Below the pieces are notes generated by a model. It made no database searches and was not told where the DNA came from. It saw only the letters and a list, made by a program, of their open reading frames with translations. From Ursus arctos (Eukaryota > Chordata > Mammalia > Carnivora > Ursidae): a stretch of 64,000 nt of DNA. The DNA lies in assembly GCF_023065955.2 (NCBI RefSeq), contig NW_026622808.1, forward strand, positions 45,830,475-45,894,474, given 5' to 3'. Position numbers and translations under genes: made by a program. Of the stretch, positions 33,150 through 44,824 are shown in pieces. Each line of letters opens with the position of its first letter. Within the stretch, counting starts at the first letter, position 1.

Positions 33150-33310
33150 CATTAAGGCTTTCAAACCTCACACCACCCCTGTGGATAGATATTCATATTA
33201 CTCCTATCCTCTGGTGAGGGAACAGAGCCTGGGAAAAGGCTAAGTAGTATTCCTTCTTTGCCACGTGTGAATTGAGTCCAGTCCAGTCTGTCCCAAAGCC
33301 CAAGCTCTCG
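33150..33310 (-). mobile_element. MIR SINE
   Basis: The strings 'aaacctcacaccacccctgt', 'gatattcatattactcctat' and 'gaattgagtccagtccagtc' fit reverse-complement MIR. Confidence 0.6.
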
Positions 33311-33314
33311 ACAG

Positions 33315-35155
33315 CCCCCTTGTATTGTTAGGTGAACATGTAAGAAGAAAGTGAACTGGGGAGACTCTTTCCACCATAATCTGAAAAGCTCTCTTCCTCC
33401 CTCTCAGACTCAGGCCTATGGATCAAGTTTCCCCCCTAATCTAAAGAAAACAGTGAAAGGGCTGTGTGTCCAGAATAACTATTAATCAGAGAGAAGCCAA
33501 AAATCCCTACCATAGCACATTACTACTTCTGTCAGTGTCCCTAGAGAGAAGTTACACCATCCATTATTTTGATGGGTACTGTAGGGAGGCTGAGGGTGAG
33601 ATCAGCCCCAAACAGATCCAGAAGTTATTGGCAAATACAGCTGTGAAGGACGTGCTTTGTACATTCTGCAACCTTTCACTGAGGATAGCTAGCATAGAAC
33701 GGTAAGCAGTTATCTGAATATGCAACCCCAAAATAAAAAATCTTACAGAGGGAAAAATTAAGACAATCAGAAACAAAGAAAAGAAGGATGAGTGTATATT
33801 TCTCTCTCACTCAGAACCATACTGGGTCCAATTTCTAGTCCATTCAATGACTGCCACTCAAATTATTTCTAAGCTTCTGACCCCAGGTTATTCCTAGGCA
33901 GTGAAAAAATGACCCGAGGTTTGTCTGTGCACCGATGTCTACCCATGTCTATGCATCGATAGAAGGCACTTTTTTTTTTTTTGTTTTGCTTCCAGAAAAC
34001 TGTAGACCTCAGCACGAGAGTGAGCTAAAACTGAACTTTGGAAGAGTGTTTATAAATAGTTGGGCTGGGATGGCAAGAGCTTGGTGGTTTTTCTCTACGT
34101 TTGCTATTATAGAAGGTTGTGTGTTTAGATTTGCGCTGTAACCTGTCAGGCAGTTTTGTGTGGGTTTGGACTTGACTCTCATGTCTTTTTTATTTATTAT
34201 TCTGGAATCACCAGCCCCCATACATCTTCCCATTCAACATGAATTTCCAGTAAATGGCAAAGGCCCCTTAAATCTGTCTTCAGTTTTAGCAGAGACTGAT
34301 CCAAAGCCTTCACAATAATCATGGGTGGGCATTCACTGAAGGGCTCATTGTCATGTTTATTCACTCAGTTCAAAGGTAGGAGGTGGCCCAGCAACTCCAG
34401 GAAGGAATGCAGATGCTAAGATGATCAGCGGTTAAAAGCTAGTTCAAGCTAAATGGTTGGTCTTGGAGGAAGCTGGCTGGAACCATGACACCACCTAAAT
34501 CGGAGTGGAGTGCTAGCAAAATTATTGCATTAGCATTACTGTTACCATGATTATTTCCCAAATGATCCTCTAATGGGTCCAGTGTACCTTCAGATCTGTA
34601 ACTGAGACACAGATCACTTATCTTCTGTTCAGCAGTCATCAGAAACGTCCAAGGCAGATTTCAGCCCTTCCAGCGCCAGATCTAATCTTTGGCTCCTCCA
34701 ATGGTGGTTCTACTTGTACGTGTTTGCTTAGGATTTGCCTCTAAATTTTGACTCATAGAGTGTAAAGCCGCAGCTGGTATTCTTATGTATTCAGGGTATG
34801 CATCGCTTTCATGTTCATGGGTGGAGGTTTAAAGAAAAATATATTTCAGAGTTATTTTGACATAGGACGTTCCCTGTGCTGAGATGTAAGATACAAATAC
34901 TAAACAAAATTCCTCATAATGCCACTCATGAGGAGTTGGATTTTGCTCTCTTGCTTTTTGCTCTTGGTTTTGGTTTTTCTCAAATTCTGCCTGGAATAAT
35001 TTTGACTACAGAGAAGGATGGGAGTAAAGGACGTGATATATAACCTGTCATCAGTACATTTTAGCCCCCTGCCCACTTGTGCAGTTTAGTGACATTTTCA
35101 TTCTTCTGATCTCAGAAGGCTTAGAATCCTTCCAAATTCATGCACTGAGTTTACA
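33315..35155. other. Long repeat-poor stretch
   Basis: No repeat was recognised beyond a T-run at about 33969-33982. Opposed frames at 33466-33705/33564-33776 and 33935-34141/34009-34233 are domain-free. The part 34430-34680 looks like candidate conserved non-coding DNA, but this rests only on the lack of repeats. Confidence 0.4.
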
Positions 35156-35172
35156 GTAAGAAGGAGAGCTAA

Positions 35173-35529
35173 AGTGAAATAAGTCAATCAGAGAAACACA
35201 ATTATCATATGATCTCACTCATATGTGGAATTTAAGAAACAAAACAGAGGATCATAGGGGAAGGGAGGGGAAAACAAGATGAAATCAGAGAGGGAGACAA
35301 ACCATAAAAAACTCTTGACTATAGGAAACAAACTGAGGGTTGCTGGGGGGGGGCGGTGTGGAGGGATAGGGTAACTGGGTGATGGGCATTAAGGAGGGCA
35401 CGTGATGTAATGGGCACTGGGTGTTACATGCAACTGATGAATCACTGACCTCTACCTCTGAAACTAATAATACACTATATATTAATTAACTGAATCTAAA
35501 TTTTTAAAATTAACCAACTAATTAAAAAA
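35173..35529 (+). mobile_element. L1 3' UTR, 5'-truncated
   Basis: Plus-strand carnivore L1: 'gtgaaataagtcaatcagag', 'tatgatctcactcatatgtg', 'gggtgatgggcattaagga' style text, 'gggcactgggtgttacatgc', 'ctacctctgaaactaataat'. Duplications agaaggagagctaa / agaaggaaagctaa (about 35159-35172 and 35530-35543). Confidence 0.9.
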
Positions 35530-35639
35530 AGAAGGAAAGCTAATATACATCCAGTTCCTACAATTGATAGGTTAACTTTCTCTTATTTGCCAATTTGAAA
35601 TCTGACACAATTATCACCTAGACACCTAGAGTCCATTAG

Positions 35640-35745
35640 ACTGAGAACTTCTTGAAGTCAAGTGCTAGTCTAAACCCAGTTCTGTGTCCTCATCACCTAA
35701 CAAAGTGCTTGGCTCCTAGGTGTGCGCTAAACAATTGTCAAATTA
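35640..35745 (+). mobile_element. L2 LINE 3' end
   Basis: The string 'ctgagaacttcttgaagtca' followed by 'caaagtgcttggctcctagg' and 'gtgcgctaaacaattgtc' is a plus-orientation L2 3' end. Confidence 0.65.
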
Positions 35746-35839
35746 AGTTGTTTTATTTCTGCATAGCTCTAAGTAGCTTAGTAAAAGCAGGATGATAGAA
35801 TAAGATAAAATGTAACTTAAAGAAAGAGTTTAAGAAGGG

Positions 35840-35965
35840 ACATCATTTTAAAGATGAGGAAACAGGTATGGAGAGGTGATGTGACTTGTTCAAGGTCACA
35901 GAGTCAACTATGGGGACTGGCTTCAGGTCACACCATCTCAATATGAGGCTCTGCCCACAACAACC
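35840..35965 (-). mobile_element. MIR SINE core
   Basis: The string 'tttaaagatgaggaaacagg' followed by 'gacttgttcaaggtcacaga' is reverse-complement MIR. Confidence 0.75.
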
Positions 35966-36017
35966 TTAATTTATAGCTACAAATATTGTTAAAGATAACA
36001 GATTACCCTTAAATTCA

Positions 36018-36418
36018 TGTTACCCAAAATCCATATGCTGAAACTCTAACCCCAGTACCTTAGAATATGACCATATTTGGAGATGGGGTCTTTACAGAGA
36101 TGCCCAAGTGAAAATAAGATCACTAGGGTGGGACCTACTCCCTATGACTTGAATCCTTAAATGTGGGGAAAATTTGGATACAGAGACATGCATAGAGGGA
36201 AAATGGTGTGAATGGATGTAGGAAGAAGATGGCCATCAATGAGCCAAGGAAAGAGACCTGGAACAAATCCTTCCCTCCCAGCCCTCAGTAGTAACCAACC
36301 CTGCCAACACCTTGATCTTGGACTTGGAGTCTTTACAACTGTGAGACAGTACATTTCTGTTGTTTAAGCCACCCAGTCTGTGGTACTTTGATAACGCAGC
36401 CCCAGCAAGCTAACACAG
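36018..36418 (+). mobile_element. MLT1-type solo LTR
   Basis: The strings 'ccaaaatccatatgctgaaa', 'atatgaccatatttggagat', 'aacaccttgatcttggactt' and 'gttgtttaagccacccagtc' match MLT1 through to 'gcaagctaacacagg'. No internal sequence. Confidence 0.8.
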
Positions 36419-36680
36419 GTATTTGGTATTAGTTTCCTATGGCTGCCATTAAAAAATGCCACACACTGTGTTCATATCACTTCTGCTGTTCTGCTGTTCG
36501 TATTGTTTCACCAGGTGACACGCAAAGCAAGAAAATAAGGAGTTGACCAGTGGTGGCATTCAGAAATGAAATATGGGTGGAACCATGGAAATTGGACAGG
36601 CCAAAGCATGGTCTGAGAATGATTTCTAAGGTCTAACCCAGTGCTATCCAGCACAACTTTCTATGATGAAGGAAATATTC

Positions 36681-36810
36681 ACATGTGGTGATGAGCACTG
36701 GGTGTTATAAGCAACTAATGAATCGTTGACCACTACATCAAAAACTAATGGTGTACTGTATGGTGGCTAACTGAACATAATAAAAATGTGATGACTTAAA
36801 AAAAAAAAAA
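36681..36810 (+). mobile_element. L1 3' end, 5'-truncated, recent
   Basis: The strings 'gtggtgatgagcactgggtg', 'catcaaaaactaatggtgta' and 'ggtggctaactgaacataat', then a 12-A tail. Duplications gaaggaaatattc / gaagaaatattc flank it. Confidence 0.9.
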
Positions 36811-36824
36811 GGAAGAAATATTCT

Positions 36825-38825
36825 GGATGTGTACTTCCCAGTATGGAATCTGATAGCCACATAGGAGTATCGAGCACTTGCCATGTGACTAATGTGATTG
36901 AAGAACTGAATTTTTAATTTTATTCAGTTTTAATCACTTTATAGTTACCCGTAGCCAGTGGCTCTTGTATTGGACAGAGCAGAAAACATACACTGAACCT
37001 GAAGCTCTTCATTCTATCAGTTGTTTTGAAACCTTTCCTGCTCTCCTACTCCATAGGTTCTAAATGTGTTTTATCCAATATCTGAGTTATTTCCATGTAA
37101 ATTCATCCTCAGAGATTAGTTCTTGATGTCAATGTACACATACCGCCAGCCAAACAATTTTTAGAGGTGGGATCATGAAGCCAAACAATATGCTTTCAAA
37201 CAAGCTAGAAAAGGTTATCAGCCTAAGAAGCGTACCAGGGAGTGAAAAACAATTAGCTGGGTCACGTTATTTTAATCCCGTGTCTGGGTGTTCTAAGCAA
37301 ACTCATCTCCTGCTATTTAAAGAAACTTGCCAACATTTGCCCTCCTGTCCTTTGAGGAAATGTGCTGTATATGCTTTCCTTTCATCCTGTTTAGACAGTT
37401 GTTTTAATGCCCTTTTCTGATGTTATCCCCGAACACACAATTAACAGATTTCTGCTAAGATGCCGGCTGCAGAGAGAACTGTCTGTCTCTCACTTGACAT
37501 TGGTTCAGCCCTGCTTCCCTTACACTGCTCAGCAATCAGAGTCCATAATCACTTTAAGCTGCTCCGTCCGAACAATAAACTTTATGGAATTTCAGTGCGA
37601 CCATTATTTTCTTTGTAGGGCAAGTTTACCTCTTCTGTTCTTAGCCTCTGCCAAGCCTGCCGTGCCACTCTTAATAGGCTATGAAAGTTTTACGGGGTTT
37701 TGACCATTTTGCCTCTCTCAGGGTATTCTGATGCCAAAGATATCAGAGATATATTCCCATTTCCTTCAGCCAACGGCTTGTCTTTGCTGGCTGCTTTATT
37801 AAAAGGGTGTACAAGGCTGGGAAGGAGCCCTGAGATTTTTTGGCACGATAAAATGGACTATACATTGAGGCTGTTGTTTCAGATTCCAGCAATCAGCCTC
37901 TCAACTTTGGCAACCGAATCAGAACGTGTCCTTTGGGCATATAGCATCATAATAAGTCCAGCACGCGGCCCTTTCTTTCTCAGGGTCAAATGAACAATAG
38001 TGGAACTTAATGAAGATTTTTGAAAGAACTGTTGACTCCCCAATGCCATTTTAAAGTCACTTACTTTAAAAAAATGCTCATGCAACATGCAATTTTACAA
38101 AATATTAAATATAGGAATGTGCCAGGAAAATAATAAGGTATATATCCTTTGTCCTACCAATTCCATTTTCAGGTTATCAGAAAAATATTTACATACGTGC
38201 CCAAATGAAACGCATTAAAGAAAGACAAAGCCAGCCTTTGAGATTTGCAAGAGTTAAGAGCATCTAAATGTTCACTTTTAAGGGGACTGATAAAATTAAC
38301 CCTGGGACATCTATATAATGGAATAACATTTGAAAAGATGCACAGATTTACTTCTAAGTGCTGATAGTGATGGATATTTAAGATAAATTAAGGGGGCGGG
38401 GAAAGTAAGGTGTAGAACAGTGGATTTAGTTTGCTTCTATTTGTGTTCTCAAAAGGCTTATTTATACTAAGAAAAACCCACATGCCCACACATGTGCTTG
38501 CATACGCAAAAAACATTTTTGGAAGAGGACCCAAGAGCCTGTAAAACAGTGGTTATTTGAAGGAGATAGACTTGTTTAATTTTGTATTCTATTTGTACTA
38601 TGATTTTTTTGAAATCAGGAACATGTTTTAATTTTCCTAGTAAAAACTTACTTTAAAAAAAGACAGTAAGAATCATCTATAAGGCCACTACTCAGAAAAT
38701 GCTTTACTATTTTGGTGTATATTCTGCTATTATTCTTTACTTTTGCTCATATATGGCATATGTTAGATAATGTTGTATACAGCCATTTGTAATTCATTTC
38801 TTTTCCCAAATAAAAATCTCTCATT
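36825..38825. other. Long repeat-poor block
   Basis: No repeat was recognised across about 2 kb. The part 37175-37995 has scattered CpG and three successive plus-strand open frames (37175-37420, 37407-37703, 37700-37993) in different frames, with no recognised protein. It is a candidate conserved non-coding element. Confidence 0.4.
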
Positions 38826-38960
38826 TTTTGTTTGAATAAACTGTATTGACAAAATGCAAAGACAATAAAATGCACCCATTTCAAGTGCATACTGTTTCCA
38901 CAAATATGGCTGGGTGCGTACAATGGCATTTTTAATGGCTGCGTAGAACTGCTTTCTTCC
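38825..38960 (-). mobile_element. Old L1 fragment (weak)
   Basis: 'gacaataaaatgcacccatt' followed by 'tcaagtgcatactg' resembles the 3' UTR of old L1M elements in reverse complement. Confidence 0.45.
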
Positions 38961-39094
38961 TAAACAGTGGTTTCTGTCTTCCTTGTCATAGCAACCGGTT
39001 CAGGGATAGGTCCATGAACCAAATCAGCCCAAATTGAGCCATTCCTGGAATTTCTGGTGGAAATACCATAATTAATTGCCAATTCCACACAGAT

Positions 39095-39250
39095 GGATGT
39101 TTAGGATGTTTTAAATGTTGAACTATTATAAATAATGCTGAGATAAATGAACATTTTTGTAGCCAAGTCACTGCACGGATCCTTAATTGTAGGATTTTCT
39201 TAGTATAAGTACCTAGATGTAGAACTCCTGGGTGGAAGGATATAGATGGA
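39095..39250 (-). mobile_element. Old L1 fragment
   Basis: The strings 'ttataaataatgctgagata', 'cttagtataagtacctagat' and 'tagaactcctgggtggaagg' match the L1 ORF2 end/3' UTR in reverse complement. Confidence 0.65.
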
Positions 39251-39530
39251 GTATTGCTACAATTCTCTCTGTGGAGAGGAGGACAGTTTATATCCCCTCG
39301 CTCTTCACCTTTCTCTTTTTGTTCACCTCTACCTATTATTCTTTGCAACCTGGCCAAGTGCAGCCAGATACGCACCTGAGCACAGCTTACTAGCTGACCA
39401 CGTAGTCGTAGGAGGTTGGAACGCATGTGAAGAAACCATGACTTCACAGAAGGAAGATTTGTTCTACAACTCCCACCTCCCGGGCTCAAGCAGCTATTTC
39501 CCCTGCTTGGAGGTCGCTTCCCCCATTTGC
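39251..39530. other. Unrecognised sequence with overlapping frames
   Basis: The two longest frames of the window overlap here on opposite strands: 39246-39734 plus (162 codons) and 38986-39489 minus (167 codons). Both run through L1 or L2 fossil sequence and neither shows a domain, so neither is called as a gene. Confidence 0.5.
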
Positions 39531-39539
39531 AGGATTGGG

Positions 39540-39815
39540 CCTTTCTTCTCCCTTAGGTGGCTGTTGCTCCTCTGTCACCTCCTCAGTCAGGTGTCCCTGT
39601 CTGGTCAGGTTACATTGATATCGCTTGCACTTCTTTCTGGCTTTATTTTCTCCCTAACATTTACTCCCTCTGACTTCCCAAATGGTTTTCTGTGTTGTTT
39701 ATTGTCTCCTCGTGCTAACATAGAAGCTTCCTAGGAGTGTGCGTTCATGTTTTGTTCACTGTTACATGTGTACTGAGTGCAGGGTAGGCCTCCAGTAATT
39801 TGTGGAATGAACGAA
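39540..39815 (+). mobile_element. L2 LINE 3' region
   Basis: The strings 'tgtcacctcctcagtcaggt', 'acatagaagcttcctaggag' and 'gggtaggcctccagtaattt', then 'gtggaatgaacgaac', form a plus-orientation L2 3' end. Confidence 0.7.
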
Positions 39816-39899
39816 CCATAAGCACAGCCTTACAGGCTCACTCTTTAAGGAAATCATCCTATTCCTTCATTGGTGGAGAAACAGGTTATGGCAGTTGGG

Positions 39900-40040
39900 C
39901 CAGGGAGCCCATGAAGCGAAGGGGTGAGAGTCGGAAGACCTGAATTCTAATGTGGGGTCAGCTTCAGTAAGCATTCTCGGGGTCCTCCTTTATCACGTGA
40001 GGGAGCCAGTCCAGATGGGCCGAGGTCTTTCCCAGCTCCA
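39900..40040 (+). mobile_element. MIR-like fragment
   Basis: 'gtcggaagacctgaattcta' is the MIR 5' core text. The rest is eroded. Confidence 0.45.
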
Positions 40041-40329
40041 CTATTCACTCACCCTAAAGGGAAATGGCCACCACTGACCCACAGATGCTGTCCGTCAGCG
40101 GAGGCCAACCCTACTGCATTGACATACACAGACTCTGAAACTGGCCCTAAAAATGCCCCCCCCCATACAAGAAAGTGGGTCATCACCCACATGTTTGCTT
40201 ATCATAACAGAAGGCGTACCAGCCAAACTGATGGCAGAAAATCCCTTTCCTGGAATGGGGAATCCCAGCCCTCTATAAATTGTAACATTCTGTCCGAGGT
40301 GCTTGGTCTGAGTGTGTAAACACTCCTTC

Positions 40330-40650
40330 CATTAGTCAGGATTCTTTAGTCACAAGAGCTGGAAACCTGACTTTGATTTACATAAAAATGGGAGTTTATT
40401 GGCTCAGTATCCTAAAAATTTCAGGCAGATGTTAAGCTCAAGCAAAGTCATTAAAGCTCTGTCTCTCAGCTCTGTATTCCTCTCTGTTGACAAAGAGGAT
40501 GTCCGTGGCTCCTGACTTACGTATTAGCCTCTCAGGTCACCTAAAGTCTTCCCAGGATTCCCATCAGAAGTACCAGAGGTGGTTCTAATTGGCCTCACCG
40601 GAGTCAGAGGCCCATCCCTCAGAAATCATCTCTTCTCAGGAAGAAGGAAC
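40330..40650 (+). mobile_element. Ancient interspersed repeat
   Basis: The strings 'tgggagtttattggctcagt', 'agctctgtctctcagctctg' and 'ggttctaattggcctcaccg' match an old widespread repeat of uncertain name. Confidence 0.5.
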
Positions 40651-40654
40651 GCAT

Positions 40655-41650
40655 AGCCTGGCAAAGCCCGAGTCATCCCTCCACCCAAGTCATAGTGCTT
40701 GGGCTCATCTCATCCAGACCATATGGACTGAGAGAGAAAGGGGAGATTCTCTACGTGAAAACAAAGGTACTTACACTAGAAGAAAGGGGTGTGGACTGGG
40801 CAGGAAGAAAGAACAAAAGTTTACTGTCTTTTTGCCAACGCCTCCTTTCTGTCCCTCTACCTCTCCAAACAGCTGCAGGACATGGATTTTGTTCTTGTGG
40901 TGATTGTTGTGGTTGTTGAAGAACTAGAACATTTAAAACTCCATTTGGTTGTGAACTACTGGGGGAGGGAAGGGAATTCCCTCACTCCCCATATGGTCCC
41001 TGGAGATACCCGGGGCTGTCCAAACACCGCAGCTAGTTGTCATAGCTTTAGAGAAAAAGCCAGAGATTCTTGCCTCCGAGTTGCCCCAGCTTGCTGGACA
41101 TGTAGCAGGATGTGATGGACAGAAATGTGTCTCAGCAAGAGGTTCGAGGGGTCACAGTGCTGATGGCTCCAGTGTGCAGGCCCAGGGCACGGAGCTCAGC
41201 AGAGCCAGCCAGCATTCTGGGAGCTGGAAGCCCTACCAATTATAATCTGGAATCTTCAGAAGAGCCAGTTACTCAGGGCCTACAGATTTGAAAGGAAGAC
41301 ATTTCCTGTGTCCTCGTTTCCCCTTCAGAGGACACAAAAAGACAAGCTTCATACTAACTCATCTCTTCTCTCTGTGCCCCACCCCCAGCATAATTCAAAG
41401 ACAACTTCAGTGTTTTAGAAAACACTGTAGGGAAAGGACTGATGGTAGAAGAGTGAAGTAGTCATAGAAGGTTGGCTGACTGAACTTCTCTGCCCCTTTA
41501 TCCACAGACGCCCCCACACAGCATGCATGCCTCAGGCCCTGCATCAGGCACTGGACATGCAGAGATGAAAGACTTCATCCTTGTTCCCAAGGTGCTCCTA
41601 GTCTCTGAACAGGGTCTTGATTGACTGAAGCTTAAGAAACTATGGGAATA
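40655..41650. other. Unique sequence
   Basis: No repeat was recognised. Three overlapping plus-strand frames (40589-40903, 40695-40919, 40789-41115) give lysine/arginine- or serine-rich products without domains. Confidence 0.4.
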
Positions 41651-41655
41651 TGGAT

Positions 41656-41765
41656 TAGGGGTGGCAAACGACTCTAACCGATGGGCCAAACCTAGCTCAC
41701 CATCTGTTTTGGCCAATCAAGTTTTACTGGAACGTAGATTGCCCATTTGTGTAGACTCTCATGCT
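41656..41765 (-). mobile_element. hAT-type fossil, partial
   Basis: 'ggattaggggtggcaaacga', then 'gatgggccaaacctagctca', then 'caagttttactggaacgtag' is the reverse-complement half of the family at 18327 and 19684. Confidence 0.7.
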
Positions 41766-41769
41766 CCTA

Positions 41770-43865
41770 TGGTAGAAACGAGTAGCCTCAAATACTATCG
41801 GGATATTTAGAGGAAGTTTTCCAGTCCTCGATACAGACCCTAGATATAAGGGGGCTGGTGGGATCTGGGGAGGCAGCCCAGGGGAGGCCATACCAGAGCT
41901 CAGACACAAGGGATAAATAGGAATTAACCAAAAGAGGCAGAGAAGTCAGGGGAGTTCAAGGTGAAGGGACTCTTTTTGCCAAGAGAAAGAGATAAGAAGG
42001 AGCACAGTTAGTCCTGGCACCACTAGGGTATGCAGACCTAACTGCAAGAATGCCAGACCAGAAATGTCTGGCTGTGGCCACGTTCCCAATATTCAGAAGT
42101 CAAGGGGAGCCTTGAATGTTTTCAGCAGGGGAGGGGCTGATCAGGTATGCTTTTTGGGAAGTTCACTCTGCAGTAGTGTCGTGAATGGGGTTGAAATGGG
42201 ACTGCTTCCTTTCCCTTCCATTCTCTCCCCTTCTACCTCTTAAGATATTTAGCTTTCTGGAAGCAAGCCAATATAAATGTCCGAAACCATCTATCTCTGC
42301 CCTGTGGCCTGGGGATACCCATGGGACCTCAGGGCCCCCTGCTGATGACCCGGTCCTTTTCCACTGAGGACTACCTTTTCCTGCACTAGACTGGGGGAAG
42401 GAGCAGGGGAAGTGGGAGGCTTAAGGGGCCATTTCTCCCCTTGGGAGTTGCAGCCCCCTCAGCCTCCAGACAGAAATTTGAGTGGCAGTAATTGGATCAA
42501 CGATTTAATTTAATTATAACAGAAGAACCAGGCCCAGCTCAAGGAGTCTCATTGCCCTTTTCTCAAAGTGACTTTCCTGCCTATGCATTGTGATGTAGCA
42601 AGGCCATCAGGGATGCAGAGAAATACAAAGGATTGATTTTTACCTGGCAAGAAGGTCAGACTGTAAGAGGCAATTCTAATAGTCACGCTCTGAAGGGAAC
42701 ATGGAAAAGGATACAGATCCGAGGTGGGGTGGGAACAAGCAGAGGGAGGCATAAGGCGAAAAGGTTGTGTTTCCTATTTATTTCTGGAAGTAAGGCATAC
42801 CTTTACAAAATAATTAATAGCTATCTCCTATTTTCAAGTTGGAATCGAATAATTCTTTAATGTATTTTGGGCTTTATTGCTTCTTTATTAAAAAGAAGAG
42901 CAAAGCATTCTTGCTAGAGGCCTGGTTTCGGTCCCTTCGCTTATAAAGTTACAAAATTTCAATGTGGCTAGAAGATTTCCACACTTAAATTCATAAAAAT
43001 GTACTATCTGAGACTTTTAAAATCCTCCCCTCCCAGACAGAGGCCTCAGAAACCTGAACTTCGAATTCTGGGCAGGCCTTCGCGGCCAAGCCCAGTGTGG
43101 ACAGGTATGTGGCACCTTCCCACCTTCCCGTCTCTCCTTTTTTCCCTCTTAGTTCCAAGCCAGTCCTTCCATTCCCCTATCTGTTCTGATATAATCCCTG
43201 TCAAGCAGTTGGTGATAAGTGAGCTATTAGCCAGTACGAACTGGAACCTTTTCCTGAAGACAGAAAATGGTCCAGGTTCCAAGAAATGGGCGCTCAGAGG
43301 AGATGGCATCCTAGGCGGCTGCATACCTGGCTGACCCCTGGGGCCAACCCTTCTTATTTGCTCAACCTGTTTCCACAACACCCAGGAGAGTCCGGTGCCT
43401 TCTCAGAAGCTGAGGCAGGGGAGGCAGTTCACGATTATCTGCGCACCAGCTGGCAAGCAGGGGCGGAAATAAGCACCCACAGCAGATCAGCAAAAGTCCT
43501 TCAGAGATGACTCTCTCCTACGTCCCCTAGCAGCTTTGGCCTCCCCATTTAGGCTTCACTTCATAAACTTGCATTTCCTGTGATGTTTTCTTTGCAAAGC
43601 AGCTGGAAGTGTGGGGAAGTGATTCAAGTGGAAATGAAATGGTCCGGAGAAAATGTATGCCCCAGTGAGCCGATGTCAGCTCTTCACTGAGACTTGCTAT
43701 CTGTTCCCCTTTCCCTCTACCTTCTTTCTTCTGCTCCTCTGCCCTCTGTGCCACATGAGATTTGGGGGGTTGTCTAAGAAGAGGTCCAACCAGTACTCTG
43801 TTGTTTGCTATGGAATGAAATAACGGCTTCCTCGTTGAACAGAGTTAAGAATCTAGTATCTGAAG
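41770..43865. other. Long repeat-poor stretch
   Basis: About 2 kb without a recognised repeat. A CTCF-like site (12/14, minus) lies at 42331-42344. Two 111-codon frames overlap on opposite strands (42999-43334 plus, 43046-43381 minus); neither shows a domain. The 43,000-43,560 part is relatively GC-rich. Confidence 0.4.
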
Positions 43866-43869
43866 TGGG

Positions 43870-44030
43870 ATGTGCAGAAGTGCAACTCCCGATCCCCTTG
43901 TGCAAGATCTCCGTGAATGTCGGGCGAGTGACTTCCCCTCTCCGAGCTTTGTTTTCATCACCTATGGCATGGTGAGGGCGGTGGTCTTGACTTCATCATA
44001 TTGTTGAGAGGATTCAATCAGATAACGTAG
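43870..44030 (+). mobile_element. MIR SINE
   Basis: The strings 'cgagtgacttcccctctccg', 'agctttgttttcatcaccta' and 'gttgagaggattcaatcaga' follow MIR order. Confidence 0.65.
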
Positions 44031-44274
44031 AAGTGGGGTTCAGCCCTGTGCCTGTGTGTTATAATCCTTTCCCAAAAGTCAAATACCCGCACACATCAAT
44101 ACGTGCTATACCAAGATGGACATGTCTACAGAGTGGTGGGTACCGTTCCTGCTACCAGTGTCACCAAGTTGCTCCATCCATCCCTCCATTGAATGTGTGT
44201 GGACCACTTCTCATGTGTAAGCAGTGGTGGATGACAGCAGGTCAGGAGGCAAACATGGGTACATCATAGGGTGA

Positions 44275-44317
44275 GAATGGAATAGAATGGAAGGGAAGGG
44301 AAGGGAAGGGAAAAGAA
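44275..44317 (+). repeat. (GGAAT/GGAAG)n pentanucleotide repeat
   Basis: Short array: two to three GGAAT-like units leading into about four AGGGA units. Purine-only on this strand. Confidence 0.85.
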
Positions 44318-44579
44318 GTAGACTATGAACCAAATGTCAATTCAGTAAGCATTTTTTAAACTCATATCCTACTTGAGGCACAAGGGCAGTGTGTAAAAAG
44401 TCATGGCGCATACAACCACAAGAACAAAACCCTTATAATCAGGAAGGATATGAGCGTGCAGGAGGGATATTCAGGTATAGAAAGAGAAGGCAGAAAAGAT
44501 GAAGAAAGAGCAGATGGAAATGCAGGCATATCAATTACATACAGTTAGACATCGGGCCTTGCTTTTGAAATGCCCTGCC

Positions 44580-44820
44580 TGGTATGTTCTGTCATCCGTG
44601 CCTGGTAAAATGCCACCCGATATCCACCTGCAATGCCACATCCTCTGAGAAGCCTTGCGGCATCCCGGAAGGGGGCGGACGGGATCTCTCTTTCCCTCCT
44701 AAGTGTTCACACCATGTCTGTCGAGGAGTCCCATGGCAAGTTCTGTAAACCGCTCTGATTATTTGGATCAGCTGTCTCTGCTGATCGGGTGTCCCTCGCA
44801 GCTCATCTGCATGGACTCAA
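44580..44820 (+). mobile_element. L2 LINE fragment
   Basis: The strings 'acatcctctgagaagccttg', 'tttccctcctaagtgttcac' and 'tctgctgatcgggtgtccct' follow L2 in plus orientation. Confidence 0.55.
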
Positions 44821-44824
44821 TGCT

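Noticed and set aside
2620..36418. Full endogenous retrovirus around the MLT1 LTRs
   Set aside because: The three LTRs lie 16-18 kb apart, differ in orientation, and have no gag, pol or env text between them. They are solo LTRs.
37175..37993. Processed pseudogene from three consecutive plus-strand frames
   Set aside because: The frames change twice, there is no poly(A) tail or target-site duplication, and I recognise no protein similarity. Kept only as a candidate non-coding element.
38986..39734. Two longest open frames (167 codons minus, 162 codons plus) overlapping
   Set aside because: Both traverse L1 and L2 fossil DNA, overlap each other on opposite strands, and show no domain, signal peptide or codon pattern of a gene.
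42999..43381. Pair of 111-codon frames on opposite strands
   Set aside because: Mutual overlap is expected in GC-rich non-coding DNA. Neither product resembles a known protein and no splice context is evident.
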